From Acaudatibacter sp035532115 (lineage in GTDB: Bacteria; Pseudomonadota; Alphaproteobacteria; Caulobacterales; Caulobacteraceae): a stretch of DNA of 64,000 bases. The stretch covers positions 88,226 to 152,225 of the forward strand of contig DATKRO010000104.1 of NCBI GenBank assembly GCA_035532115.1. Direction: 5' to 3'. A model generated the notes under the pieces. The model did not search any database and had not been told where the DNA came from. It saw only the letters and a program-made list of their open reading frames with translations. The first letter of the stretch is position 1; every line of letters begins with the position of its first letter. This document shows, one piece after another, positions 32,362 through 42,252 of this stretch. Made by a program: the position numbers and the translations under genes.

Positions 32362-34404
32362 ATGGCTGACGGCATCAGGGCTAGCCCGCGCGGCGAGAGC
32401 GACGAGTTCCAGCACCTGATCGGCGCGGTCGTCGACTACGCCGTCTTCCGCCTCGACGCGGGCGGCCAGGTCGCCAGCTGGAACGCCGGGGCCGAGCGCA
32501 TCGAGGGCTATGCGGCCGGCAAGATCGTCGGCCTGCACTTCAGCGTCTTCTTCACCCGCGAGGATCGCGCCGCCCGCCTGCCGGAGCGGCTGATCGAGCG
32601 GGCGGCGCGCACTGGCCGCGCCGAGGCCGAAGGCTGGCGCATTCGCGCAGACGCCAGCCGCTTCTGGGCGCAATCGACCCTCAGCGCGCTGCACGCGGCC
32701 GATGGCGGGCTCGCCGGCTTCGTCGCGGTGACGCGCGACATCACCGAGCGCCGCGCCGCCCAGCAGGCTCTGGCCGACTCCGAGCGCCAGCTTCGCCTCC
32801 TCATCGGCGGCGTCGACGACTATGCGCTCTACATGCTCGATCCCAACGGGGTCATCACCAGCTGGAACGCCGGCGCCAAGCGGATCACCGGCTATTCCGC
32901 CGACGAGATGATCGGCCAGCATTTCTCGCGCTTCTACACCGAGGCCGACCGCGCCGCCGCCTTGCCGATGCGCGCCCTGAACCTCGCCGCCGAGACGGGC
33001 GCCTACGCCGCCGAGGGCTGGCGGCGGCGCAAGGACGGCTCGCTGTTCTGGGCCAAGGTCTCGGTGGACGCGATCCACGAGGACGGCCAGCCGGCGGGCT
33101 TCGCCAAGATCACCCGCGACGTCACCGAGCAGCGCGAGGCCGCCGTCGCGCTCGAGCATGCCCGCGAACAGCTCGCCCAGTCGCAGAAGATGGAGGCGCT
33201 CGGCCAGCTCACCGGAGGCGTCGCCCACGACTTCAACAATCTGCTGATGATCATCGGCGGCCACGCCCAGCTGCTGAAGAAGGCCGCGGCCGCCGATCCC
33301 CGCGGCGCCGGCGCCATCGAGGCCATCGAGACGGCGGTGGTGCGCGGCGCCAGCCTGACCCGCCAGCTGCTCTCCTTCGCCGGGCGCCAGCAGCTGCAGC
33401 GCGCCCGCATCGACCTCGCCTCCCGGATCGAGGCGTTCTGCCAGATGATCGCCGGCTCGCTCGGCGCGCGGGTGCGCCTGACCACGGAGCTGCCGCAGGA
33501 ACTCTGGCCGGTCGAGGCCGACGTCAACGAACTCGAACTCGCCCTCGTCAACATCGGCGTCAACGCCCGCGACGCCATGCCGGACGGGGGCGTGCTCGCC
33601 GTCGCCGCGCAGAACGTCTCGTTCGCCGGCGCCGACGCCGAGACCGGCCTGCAAGGCGAGTTCGTCGCCGTGACGCTGACGGACACCGGCATCGGCATCG
33701 CCGACGACATCCTGCCGCGCGTCTTCGACCCCTTCTTCACCACCAAGGAGGCCGAGAAGGGCACCGGGCTCGGGCTCTCGCAGGTGTACGGCTTCGCCCG
33801 CCGCGTCGGCGGCGCGGTCAAGGTGAGGAGCAAGGTCGGCGAAGGCGCCGCCGTCACCCTCTATCTGCCGCGCGCGCATGCCGCTGCGAAGGGCGCCGGC
33901 GAACCGGCCGCCGCCGAGGCCGCGGGCCTCACGGGTTCGATCCTGGTGGTGGAGGACAACCCCGAAGTCGCCAAGGTCAGCGCCGCGCTCCTGGCCGAAC
34001 TCGGGCACCGGCCCGTCGTCGCCCACAGTCCCGCGGCGGCGCTGGCGGCGCTGGAGCAGGACGGCGGCTTCGATCTGGTGTTCAGCGACATCGTCATGGC
34101 CGGTCCGATCGACGGCGCCGACCTGGCGCGGCTGATCCGCGAGCGCCACCCCGGCCTGCCGGTGCTCCTCACCTCCGGCTACAGCCGCGCGGCCGAATCG
34201 GCCGGCGACGAGTTCGCCATCCTGCGCAAGCCCTACCAGATCACCGAGCTCGGCCGGTCGGTCGCCAAGTTCCTGGCCGAGGCGCGCGGCGCGGCCGATC
34301 CCGACAAGCTCGTCCGGCTCAGCGAGGCGCGCCAGGCTCGGGAGGCGCAGGCGCGCGACGCCCAGGCTCGGGAGGCGCGCCGGCCCGCCGATCGGGCCGA
34401 CTGA
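32362..34404 (+). CDS. Soluble hybrid sensor histidine kinase (PAS-PAS-HisKA-HATPase-REC)
   Basis: About 680 residues, no membrane segment. PAS1 (VDYAVFRLDAGGQVASWNAGAER) and PAS2 (VDDYALYMLDPNGVITSWNAGAK) are close copies of each other. The kinase H-box is GQLTGGVAHDFNNLLMIIGGH, a CckA-like type; NIGVNARDAMP, DTGIGI and KGTGLGLSQVYGF are the HATPase boxes. The receiver has ILVVEDNPEVAK and the phospho-Asp in DLVFSDIVMAG. The C-terminus carries a short repeat of AREAQARD type. A TTG at 32275 could give 29 more residues, but lacks a ribosome site. Input signal unknown. Confidence 0.9.
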   Translation: MADGIRASPRGESDEFQHLIGAVVDYAVFRLDAGGQVASWNAGAERIEGYAAGKIVGLHFSVFFTREDRAARLPERLIERAARTGRAEAEGWRIRADASRFWAQSTLSALHAADGGLAGFVAVTRDITERRAAQQALADSERQLRLLIGGVDDYALYMLDPNGVITSWNAGAKRITGYSADEMIGQHFSRFYTEADRAAALPMRALNLAAETGAYAAEGWRRRKDGSLFWAKVSVDAIHEDGQPAGFAKITRDVTEQREAAVALEHAREQLAQSQKMEALGQLTGGVAHDFNNLLMIIGGHAQLLKKAAAADPRGAGAIEAIETAVVRGASLTRQLLSFAGRQQLQRARIDLASRIEAFCQMIAGSLGARVRLTTELPQELWPVEADVNELELALVNIGVNARDAMPDGGVLAVAAQNVSFAGADAETGLQGEFVAVTLTDTGIGIADDILPRVFDPFFTTKEAEKGTGLGLSQVYGFARRVGGAVKVRSKVGEGAAVTLYLPRAHAAAKGAGEPAAAEAAGLTGSILVVEDNPEVAKVSAALLAELGHRPVVAHSPAAALAALEQDGGFDLVFSDIVMAGPIDGADLARLIRERHPGLPVLLTSGYSRAAESAGDEFAILRKPYQITELGRSVAKFLAEARGAADPDKLVRLSEARQAREAQARDAQAREARRPADRAD

Positions 34405-34469
34405 GCCCGCTCGAGGGGGCAGGCCGGCGTCAGGGGCGAACCTCGGTATGCCTCGGGCGTTCCCCAGTG

Positions 34470-35894
34470 ATGCGTTCGCTCGCCATGGCCACGGTGGCGC
34501 TCGCCGCGTTGGCGCTCGCCGCCTGTCAGCGGCGCGGCGTCTCCGACGCCGCGGCGGTGATGACGGCGGTTCCGACCACGGCGGCGCCCAGCCTGCCGCC
34601 GGCGCCGCCGTCGATGGCCGAACTCGCCTACGCGCCGCCGCCGCAGGATCTGCCGGAGCGCTGGCCGTTGCGCCTCGGCTACGCCGCACCCGCCTCTCAG
34701 TATGGCTATCTGGATGACGCCTACTGGATCGACGGCGTCTATGGCCGGGCGCCGCCCGACTACGCCTTCGCCTACGACGGCGTGGGCCCGGTGGTCTGGC
34801 TCGACGGCGACTACGTCGTCTGCATCGGCGAGCCGGTGCTGGGCGGCGAGCGGTTCTATTATTACCATCCCGGCGACGACTGGCCCTACTTCGTCCAGGG
34901 TCCCCAATGGGGCTACGGTTTCGGCGACGGCGTGCTGGCGGCGGTCTACGACAGCGCCGGCGCGCCGCAGCCCTATGACATCACCCGCGCCAGGCTCGGC
35001 CTCGCCGACCGCTATTTCGCCCGCGGCCAGGCGCTGCAGCTGGCGGCGCGCCGCGGCGACCGCCGCCAGGTCTCGGTGGCCGCATGGCAGACCGACGAGC
35101 GCGCCTTCACGGCGCGCCGCAACGCCTGGAGCGACACTCTCGCCCACGACCGGGCCTGGCAGGCCTACCACGCCGGCCGCCTGGCGCAGGAGACGAGGCG
35201 TTGGGGACCGCAGCAGGCCTGGCGCGTCGCCGAGGTCGACGTGGCCCGCGCCGCGGTCGCACGCCAGCTTGCCGGACGCGCCGGCCCCGAGCGGCAGGGC
35301 GCTAGCCCGGGCGCACTGCGCGTCGCCTCGCGCGGCCCGGGCGCTCGGACCACGCCGATGACGGCCGCCGGGGCGGCGCGGCCGTTCGCGCTCGCCCGCG
35401 GAGCGGCGCCCCGGCCGGCGCAGGGCGGGCCGTTCCAACGCGGCGTCGAGGGGCGGGCGCAGCCGCGGTTCCAGCGCAGCCTCGCCGGCGCCGGAGCATT
35501 GCGCGAGCGCCCCTACGCTGCGGCGGGGCGCCGCGGTGGCGTTGCGGCCGCGATCGCCCACGGCGCTCCGGTCAGGTTCGCCCGAGCCGCCCCGTCCCAT
35601 CGCGTGGCCGCTCGCGCGCCAGCCCCGTTCCGGGCGCGCAGCGCGGCGCACTTCGCCGGCCGCACCCGCTACGCCGGCCCCGCCTTCGCCGGCCCCGCCT
35701 TCGCCGGCGGAGCGCGCCGCGGGTTCACGGGCCCGGCGCACGCCTCGGCGCCATCGCGCGGCGGCTCAGGCCGCGGCGCGGTGCATTTCGGCGGCGGCGG
35801 GCCGCATTTCAGCGGCGGTGCGCCCCATGGATTTGGCGGCGGCCAAGCCCACGCCGTGGCGCCGCACGACGGCGGCCGGGGCAAGCATGGATGA
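34470..35894 (+). CDS. Lipoprotein with low-complexity Ala/Arg/Gly-rich C-terminus
   Basis: About 474 residues. A signal peptide ends in the lipobox LALAAC. Residues 40-165 contain ordered aromatic-rich sequence (YGYLDDAYWIDGVYGRAP, YFVQGPQWGYGFGDGVLAAVYD). From about residue 260 the chain is low complexity, with YAGPAFAGPAFAGGARRGF and GGGGPHFSGGAPHGFGGG repeats and many His. Probably an envelope protein; no known family recognised beyond general Caulobacterales lipoproteins. ATG at 34470 follows a GTG at 34467. Confidence 0.72.
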   Translation: MRSLAMATVALAALALAACQRRGVSDAAAVMTAVPTTAAPSLPPAPPSMAELAYAPPPQDLPERWPLRLGYAAPASQYGYLDDAYWIDGVYGRAPPDYAFAYDGVGPVVWLDGDYVVCIGEPVLGGERFYYYHPGDDWPYFVQGPQWGYGFGDGVLAAVYDSAGAPQPYDITRARLGLADRYFARGQALQLAARRGDRRQVSVAAWQTDERAFTARRNAWSDTLAHDRAWQAYHAGRLAQETRRWGPQQAWRVAEVDVARAAVARQLAGRAGPERQGASPGALRVASRGPGARTTPMTAAGAARPFALARGAAPRPAQGGPFQRGVEGRAQPRFQRSLAGAGALRERPYAAAGRRGGVAAAIAHGAPVRFARAAPSHRVAARAPAPFRARSAAHFAGRTRYAGPAFAGPAFAGGARRGFTGPAHASAPSRGGSGRGAVHFGGGGPHFSGGAPHGFGGGQAHAVAPHDGGRGKHG

Positions 35895-35920
35895 CCGCTG
35901 GCGCCGGCGCGCCGCCTGTT

Positions 35921-36361
35921 TCACCAGGCGCCGATGTTGGGCATGGAGGCCCAGGGCTCGGACCTCGGCAGCGCCCCGCCCTTCTGCAGCAGCTCGATGG
36001 AGATCCCCTCGGGCGAGCGCACGAACGCCATGTGGCCGTCGCGGGGCGGCCGGTTGATGGTGACGCCGCCATCCATCAGCCGCTGGCAGGCGGCGTAGAT
36101 GTCGTCCACCTGATAGGCGAGGTGCCCGAAGTTGCGCCCGCCGGCGTAGTCCTCGGGATCGTGGTTGTAGGTGAGTTCGACCAGCGGCGCGCGCTTTTCC
36201 CTGGCGGCGTCCACGTCGTCGGGGGCGCAGAGGAACACCAGGGTGAAGCGGCCGGCCGGATTGTCGACGCGCTGCACCTCGGTGAGGCCGAGCTTGCCGC
36301 AGTAGAAATCCAGCGCCCGATCCAGATCGCGCACCCGCACCATCGTATGAAGATATCGCAT
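35921..36361 (-). CDS. gloA: Lactoylglutathione lyase / glyoxalase family protein
   Basis: A 146-residue vicinal-oxygen-chelate protein. MRYLHTMVRVRDLDRALDFY with the metal His, VELTYNHDPEDYAGG with the Glu, FGHLAYQVDDIYAACQRL with the second His and SPEGISIELLQKG with the last Glu give the four metal ligands of glyoxalase I. It should convert the methylglyoxal-glutathione adduct to lactoylglutathione. The ATG at 36361 has GGAG 6 bases upstream. Confidence 0.9.
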   Translation of the reverse strand: MRYLHTMVRVRDLDRALDFYCGKLGLTEVQRVDNPAGRFTLVFLCAPDDVDAAREKRAPLVELTYNHDPEDYAGGRNFGHLAYQVDDIYAACQRLMDGGVTINRPPRDGHMAFVRSPEGISIELLQKGGALPRSEPWASMPNIGAW

Positions 36362-36436
36362 GCCGGTCTCCAGACCCCGCGCCACCGCGCGGCTGCATAG
36401 CCGAGCCGCGGTCGAAGCGATAGCGGGCCTCGCGCC

Positions 36437-37006
36437 TCAGCCGCCGCCGTGGGTGGCCAGCAGATCCTGCATGTCGCTGGCATGCTCTTCCTCGACCGCG
36501 AGAATGGCCTCCATCATCACCCGGGTCGCCGGGTCGTCGTCGCCGAAATAGCGGACCAGCTCGCGGTAGTGGTCGATGGCGATGCGCTCGGCCACCAGGT
36601 TCTCGCGGATCATCGCCGCCATGTCGGCGCCGGTGCTGTACTCGGCCGCGGAACGGGCCGTCAGGGTCGCCGGATTGAAGTCGGGCGCGCCGCCGAGCTG
36701 GTTGATGCGTTCGGCCACCGACATGGCGTGCTCCTGCTCCTCCTTGGCGTGTTCGGCGAACTCGTTCCTGACGCTGTCGCTGGAGAGGCCGGTGGCGACG
36801 ATGGAGTGCTGGGTGTAGCGCAGCACGCAGACGAGTTCGGTGGCCAGGACGCTCTGCAGGATCTCGATGGTCCGGGCGGCGTCGCCGCCATAGCTCTGGG
36901 TCACCGCGCCGGTCTCGATGTGTTGGCGCGCCCGCTCGCGCAGCGTCCTGACGTCGGTCAGAAACGGCGCCGCGGCCGACCCCTGGCCGGTTCGCGTCTG
37001 TTGCAT
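36437..37006 (-). CDS. Ferritin-like / bacterioferritin-type protein
   Basis: A 189-residue four-helix ferritin-like protein. Carboxylate-bridged di-iron ligands are evident: ELVCVLRYTQHSI (Glu), FAEHAKEEQEHAMSVAERI (ExxxEQEH), NLVAERIAIDHYREL (Glu and ExxxDH) and EAILAVEEEHASDM (ExxEEEHAxD). This is the bacterioferritin/ferritin layout, likely for iron storage or oxidant protection. The start has AGGAGAG 6 bases upstream. Confidence 0.85.
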   Translation of the reverse strand: MQQTRTGQGSAAAPFLTDVRTLRERARQHIETGAVTQSYGGDAARTIEILQSVLATELVCVLRYTQHSIVATGLSSDSVRNEFAEHAKEEQEHAMSVAERINQLGGAPDFNPATLTARSAAEYSTGADMAAMIRENLVAERIAIDHYRELVRYFGDDDPATRVMMEAILAVEEEHASDMQDLLATHGGG

Positions 37007-37313
37007 GGGGCTCTCCTCTGATTGTCTCGCGCGGGGCAGCCTGCGCCTGCGCTTCAACTCGCCAGAGGCCCCGGTGGTCGCGCCGGCGGGGACGACTTTC
37101 TAGGCGCCGGCCGCGCTTCGCGTGTCCGCCCTGTCGCATGGCGGGCGCTTTCGAGGCGTTTTCGAGGCGTTTTCCCGCGCAGCGTGCGATTCCTTTCGCG
37201 TTTTTCATTTGAGTTGCAGCCCGGCAACCTGCAAACCTGACACGTTCAACATGAGGGATGGCCGGACGCGGACCTCGCCGCGACGGCGCTCCCGCGCCTT
37301 GTCGAGAGCGGGG
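37007..37313. other. Intergenic region with tandem 12-bp repeat and operator-like palindrome
   Basis: The divergent gap between the ferritin-like gene and the efflux operon holds no gene that I can support. It contains a tandem TTTCGAGGCGTT pair at about 37149-37173 and the inverted repeat GTTGC-N6-GCAAC at 37213-37228, which could be an operator for the pump. Neither has a matching regulator nearby. Confidence 0.35.
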
Positions 37314-38384
37314 ATGAAGCCGAAATCTTCCTTGACCGTCGTCGCGGTGATCGTGGCCGCGGTCGCCGGCTGGCTGGTGCTGCGCCCGCTGTTCGAACCG
37401 GCGAAGGCCGGCGATCCCGCCGCGGCGACGCCCCAGGGCGGCGCGGCGCCGCCGCCGCTCGTCCAGGTCGAGCTGGCGGCGCCGGTGGTGCGGCCGTACA
37501 TGCTGGAGCTTCGCGGCCGCACCAAGGCGATCCGCAGCGTGGTGGTGCGCTCCGAGACCGCCGGCGACGTCGCCGCCACGCCGATCCTGCAGGGGACGTT
37601 CGTCAGGGCGGGAACCATCCTTTGCCGGCTGGCGGTCGACGCGCGCGCCGCGGCGCTGGCTCAGGCCAAGGCCGACCTCGAGTCGAAACAGCTTCAGATG
37701 CAGGCCTCGCGCACGCTCGCCGCGCGCGGCTTCCGCTCCGCGACCCAGGTGCTGACCGACGCGGCCGCCCGCGATTCCGCCGCCGCCGCGGTGCGCCAGG
37801 CGCAGGTGGCGCTGGACCAGGTCGATATCCGCGCCCCCTTCGACGGCGTCTTCGACCGTCGCGACGCGGAGGTCGGCGCCTATCTCGCCCCTGGCCAGAG
37901 CTGCGGGACCCTCATCGAGATCGACCCGATCCTGGTGGTGGGCGACGTGCCCGAGACCGACGTGGCCAAGGTGCGCGTCGGCGCCGCGGCGAGCGCCCAG
38001 CTGGTCTCCGGCGACACCATCGAGGGGCGGGTACGCTTCGTCGCCCACGACGCCGATCCGCAGACGCGCACCTACCGGGTCGAGATCACCGTCCCCAATC
38101 CGGGCGACGCGATCAGATCCGGGCTCTCCGCCGACGTGCGGATCGAGGCCGGCGTCGGCCCCGCCCACCTGGTGCCGGCCTCGGCCCTGGTGCTGGATGC
38201 GCGCGGCCGCCAGGGACTGCGCTTCGTCGGCGCGGACGGCAAGGTCGCGTTCGCCCCCATCAAGGTGCTCGAGGAGACGCCGCGCGGGCTGTGGGTCTCG
38301 GGGCTCGCCGGCCGGGTTCGGGTGATCACGGTCGGCCAGGACTATGTCTCCTCCGGCCAGAGCGTGCGGGTCTCGGCGGGATGA
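37314..38384 (+). CDS. RND efflux periplasmic adaptor subunit (membrane fusion protein)
   Basis: A 356-residue HlyD/AcrA-type adaptor. An N-terminal anchor helix (SLTVVAVIVAAVAGWLVL) is followed by the lipoyl half-motifs (ETAGDVAATPILQGTFVRAG), a short coiled-coil hairpin, VDIRAPFDGVFDRRDAEVGAY and the beta-barrel/MP region. It links an RND permease to an outer-membrane channel. The permease gene follows after 19 bases but is truncated, so the pump may be inactive. No outer-membrane factor gene is in the window. Confidence 0.9.
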   Translation: MKPKSSLTVVAVIVAAVAGWLVLRPLFEPAKAGDPAAATPQGGAAPPPLVQVELAAPVVRPYMLELRGRTKAIRSVVVRSETAGDVAATPILQGTFVRAGTILCRLAVDARAAALAQAKADLESKQLQMQASRTLAARGFRSATQVLTDAAARDSAAAAVRQAQVALDQVDIRAPFDGVFDRRDAEVGAYLAPGQSCGTLIEIDPILVVGDVPETDVAKVRVGAAASAQLVSGDTIEGRVRFVAHDADPQTRTYRVEITVPNPGDAIRSGLSADVRIEAGVGPAHLVPASALVLDARGRQGLRFVGADGKVAFAPIKVLEETPRGLWVSGLAGRVRVITVGQDYVSSGQSVRVSAG

Positions 38385-38403
38385 CGCCGCGGGACGCCCA
38401 GCC

Positions 38404-41112
38404 ATGATCGACGCCCTGATCGACGGGGCGATCCGCCGGCGCAAGGTGATCCTGGCGGTCACCCTGGTGCTGACGGTGTTCGGCTTCTTCGCCTACCTCA
38501 CCGTGCCGCGCGAGGCCGATCCCGACATCACCATCCCCTTCATCGTCGTCCAGGTGCCGTTCCCCGGCGTCAGCCCGGAGGATTCCGAGCGCCTGCTGGT
38601 GCGCCCGATGGAGCGCGAGCTGCAGTCGCTCGCCGGCGTCAAGGAAATGAACGCCCGCGCCATGGAGGGGCTGGCGGTCGTCACCCTGGAGTTCGATCCA
38701 AACTTCGACAAGGACAAGGCCCTGGAGGACGTGCGCGCCAAGGTCGACCTCGCCCGCGCCCGCTTCCCGCCCGACGCCCTGCCGCCGCAGATCGACGAGG
38801 AGAACGTCTCGTCCGATCCGGTGGTGGGCGTCGTGCTCTCCGGCGCCGCCCCCGAGCGCACCCTCTTCAAGACCGCCAGCGCCCTGCAGCAGCGGCTCGA
38901 AGCCCTGCCGACCGTGCTCAGCGTCGACATGGCCGGCGCGCGCCAGGAGATGCTGGAGGTCAGCGTCGACCCCCTGCGCATGGAGGCCTACGACGTCACC
39001 GCCCAGGATCTGGCGAGCGTCATCGCCCGCAATAACCAGCTGATCCCGGCCGGCGATCTGGTGACGCGCCAGGGCCAGTTCGCGATCAAGATCCCCGGCG
39101 TGATCCAGGGTCCGGCCGACATCCTTTCCCTGCCGGTGAAGACCAACGGCGACCGGGTGGTGACGGTGGGCGACCTCGGCACGGTGCGCCGAACCTTCAA
39201 GGATCCCACCTCGATCAGCCGCTACAACGGGGCGCCCTCGATGGCGCTCTACGTGGCCAAGCGGCCGGGCACGAACCTGCTCGACACCATCGCGGCCGTG
39301 CACCGCGCGGTGGCGCAGGACCAGAAGTCCTGGCCGCCCACCATCCGCGCCGACTACAGCTTCGATCAGTCGGAATTCATCACCCACACCCTGACCATGC
39401 TGGAGTCCGGCCTGATCACCGCGACGCTTCTGGTCATGCTGATCATCATCGCCAGTCTGGGCGTGCGCCAGGGCCTCATGGTGGGGATGGCGATCCCGAT
39501 CTGCTTCATGATCGCCTTCCTGGCGCTCGAGGCGCTGGGCGTCACCCTCAATCAGATGGTGATGTTCGGCATGGTGCTGGCGGTGGGCATCCTCGTGGAC
39601 GGCGGCATCGTCGTGGTCGAATACGCCGACCGCAAGATGGCCGAGGGCGCCGACAAGGCGCAGGCCTTCGCCGCCGCCGGCAAGCGCATGTTCTGGCCGG
39701 TGGTCAACGGCACGCTCACCACGCTCTGCGCCTTCGTGCCGTTCCTGTTCTGGGACTCGATCCCGGGCAAGTACATGAGCTTCCTGCCGCTGACGCTGTT
39801 CTTCGTGCTCGGCGCCTCGATCTTCGTGGCCCTGATCTTCACGCCGGCGCTCGGCTCGCTGATGGGCCGCGCCCAGGGCGCCGATCCGGCCATGCTGGCC
39901 GAGATCGAGAAGTCCGAGCACGGCGCGCCGGCGCAGATGCGCGGCTTCATGGGCTGGTATGCGCGCACCCTCGCCGGCGCGGCCCGCAGGCCGGGTCTGG
40001 TGACTCTGGGCGCCCTGGTGGTGATCGGCGCCATCGTCGGCGGCTTCATCGCCCGTCCGCATGCCACCGAGTTCTTCCTGAAGCAGGATCCGGATCAGGC
40101 GACCGTCTGGGTGATGGCCAGGGGCAATCTTTCCATCCAGGCCATGAACGGCGAGGTCGCCAAGGTCGAGGCCAAGCTGCAGGGCATCCGCGGCGTGGCG
40201 GCGCTCGATACCCGCGTCGGGCCGCAGAACGGCGCCGGACGCGACCAGCCGCCCAACGACAACATCGGCCGCATCCAGCTGCGCTTCGTCGACTACGCCG
40301 GCGAGAAGGCCCTGCGCCTCACCGGCGCCGACATCGTGGGCGTGATCCGCAGCCGGCTCACCGAGACGCCGGGCCTGCAGACCGAGCTGCGGCTGCCCGA
40401 GAGCGGGCCGCCCGAGGGCAAGGACGTCCAGGTCGAGCTGCGCAGCAACGATCCGGCGGCGCTCGATCGCGCCGCCGACCTGGTGCGCGCCCACCTCGCC
40501 GCCGATCCCCAGATCATCGAGCTGGAGGACACCCGCACCTCGCCCGGCATCCAGTGGGACTTCGCCGTCGATCGCGAGGCCGCCGGCCGCTACGGCGTCG
40601 ACGTGCTCTCGGTCGGCCAGGCGATCGAGTTCGTCACCGACGGCCTGCTCGCCGGCAAGATCCGCCCCGACGACTCGCGCGACGAACTCGACATCCGGCT
40701 GCGCTTTCCGCCGCAGGACCGCAACATCGCCGCCTTCCAGCACCTGAAGATCACCACGCCGAAGGGGCCGGTGCCGGCCAGCTATTTCGTCACCATGAAG
40801 CCGGCCCAGCAGGTCACCACCATCACCCGCCGCGGCGGCCAGCGGCTGGTGATCGTGCAGGCCAACGTCAGGGGCGTCCCCGCCAACCAGAAGATCGCCC
40901 AGCTCAAGTCCTGGCTCGCCGGCGTCTCCCTCGACCCGGCGGTGCACTGGAAGTTCATCGGCGCCGACGAGGAGGGCCAGAACGCCGGGCTGTTCTTCCT
41001 GACCGCGATGATCGTGACGCTGTTCCTGATGAGCGTGATCCTGCTCTGGCAGTTCAACAGCTTCTATGGCGTGTTCGTCACCCTCTCGGCGGTGGTGCTC
41101 TCGACGGAGTAA
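38404..41112 (+). pseudogene. RND efflux permease, 3'-truncated by a group II intron
   Basis: An AcrB/HAE-type permease of which 902 residues remain of about 1030-1050. It begins MIDALIDGAIRRRKVILAV and shows the usual PDITIPFIVVQVPFPG and the TM4 segment GILVDGGIVVVEY; the second of the usual Asp pair is Gly here, as in some subfamilies. It ends FVTLSAVVLSTE and a stop. The natural sequence continues as STVGVLLG and further helices, and the break coincides with the 3' end of the antisense intron. The missing 3' part is not found beyond the element, so a deletion or rearrangement accompanied the insertion. Confidence 0.88.
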
Positions 41113-41157
41113 AAGCGATCACGTTAGGGACGCTCATTGCTGAGCGCCCCCCGCACA

Positions 41158-41190
41158 GATCCGGACGAGCGGCTTTCCCGCATCCGGCTC
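41158..41190 (-). ncRNA. Group II intron domain V
   Basis: The minus strand reads GAGCCGGATGCGGGAAAG then CCGCTCGTCCGGATC: a 33-base hairpin with the AGC triad, a GAAA-type loop and a two-base bulge, which is the catalytic domain V of bacterial group II introns. It is followed by a GGGGGGCGCTC/GAGCGTCCC stem with an unpaired A, fitting domain VI. Confidence 0.88.
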
Positions 41191-41205
41191 CTACCTTGGG
41201 GTCAC

Positions 41206-41923
41206 TTCGCGTGACGACCCCATCTTCCAGGACGCCCACCTTCAGCCATTTCTGGATCAGGTGGATGACACGCTTGTCGCCGATCCGGTGCTCCAGGAAC
41301 TTGACCAGCCATTCATGGCTGACCGTGTCGAAGAAGCTCCGGATGTCGGCGTCCAGTATCCAGTTCACCTTTCTGGTCGTGATCCCGACCGCCAGGGCGT
41401 CCAGCGCATCGTGCTGGCCGCACCCAGGTCGGAACCCGTAGCTGAACCCGAGGAAGTCCTCCTCGTAGATCTGGTTCAGCACCGTCATCACCGCCCTCTG
41501 GACGATCTTGTCTTCAAGGGTGGCGATGGCCAGCGGGCGCTCCTTGCCGTCGGCCTTCGGGATATAGACCCGTCGTGACGGTTGCGCCCGATAAGCCCCG
41601 CGATGGACCCGTCCGTGCAAATCAACGAGCTTGCGCTCAAGGTCGGCCTCGTAGTCCACCCACGTCATGCCGTCCACGCCCGCCGCCGCGTCCCGCTTGA
41701 GGGCGAGGAACGACAGCCGAAGCAGTTCGACATCGACGTGGTGCAGTAGCGCGGTGAACTTCACCTTCCTGTCCAGCCTCGCGGCTTTGCGTACGCGGTC
41801 CAGCGCCTGTGACACGCGTGCCCGGCTTTGCGTCCGGCGCGTGCTGAGATATCCCAAGTTCCGACACGTTCCTTCTGTGCGTGATGAGGTCTTCGACCCC
41901 GACGGAGCGTCAGCGCCTCGCAT
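41206..41923 (-). pseudogene. Group II intron reverse transcriptase fragment (RT blocks 0-4 only)
   Basis: The first about 230 residues match group II intron maturases: GVDGMTWVDYEADLERKL, RRVYIPKADGKERPLAIATLEDKIVQRAV, LNQIYEEDFLGFSYGFRPG and the first catalytic Asp in DADIRSFFDTVSHEWL. After WLKVGVLEDGVV the frame runs into domain V sequence and then to 41078. The YADD block, the remaining RT blocks, the maturase X domain and any endonuclease domain are missing. Not functional as a reverse transcriptase. Confidence 0.9.
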
Positions 41924-42135
41924 GGCGGCGCCGCACGTGTCGCCTTCAACCGTGTCCAGGGTCTCGGCCTCCGCGGTCTGGTATTTCGGGGCTCAATAGC
42001 TCACCCCGCACAGTCGTTGTGTACGCTTCGCGACGGTCGTCGCCTTCCGACCCGCAACACTCACTACCGAGCGCCCGCTACGGCTTACCCGGACCGGACT
42101 TCCACCGGCTGGAACGCGCCAGCTTCTTGGCGCAC

Positions 42136-42180
42136 GGACACGCACTGATTTCGCGCGCCGACTGGCGCCTGGGCGGCAAG
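42136..42180. repeat. Left copy of a hairpin repeat flanking the CYP153 gene
   Basis: The sequence from GGACACGCAC to GCGCCGACTGGCGCC-TGGG closely resembles 43643-43677 in the same orientation. It holds a GCGCC-GACT-GGCGC stem. On the minus strand it directly precedes the group II intron, so it is the 5' exon of the insertion. Confidence 0.55.
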
Positions 42181-42252
42181 CCCGCCCCTTCCCGAGGCCG
42201 TGCGCGGTGAAGTAAGGGGTGCGTGTCCCACGAAAGCTGAAGGAGGGACGCG

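Larger units (their letters stand above)
41113..42135 (-). mobile_element. Group II intron with internally deleted reverse transcriptase
   Basis: Read on the minus strand, the element starts GTGCGCCAAGAAGC (5' end near 42135) and has group II leader sequence (GGTGGAAGTCCGG, GGGTGAGC, TTGAGCCCCGAAATA). It then encodes the first part of a reverse transcriptase and ends with a full domain V (41158-41190) and a domain VI stem. The 3' boundary near 41113 abuts the RND gene. The coding part jumps from RT block 4 straight to domain V, so roughly the second half of the protein is deleted. The ribozyme ends look intact; self-mobility should be lost. Confidence 0.85.

Noticed and set aside
38326..40947. 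Long open minus-strand frame opposite the RND permease
   Set aside because: The plus strand encodes a clear RND protein; the antisense product is His/Asp/Glu-rich filler.
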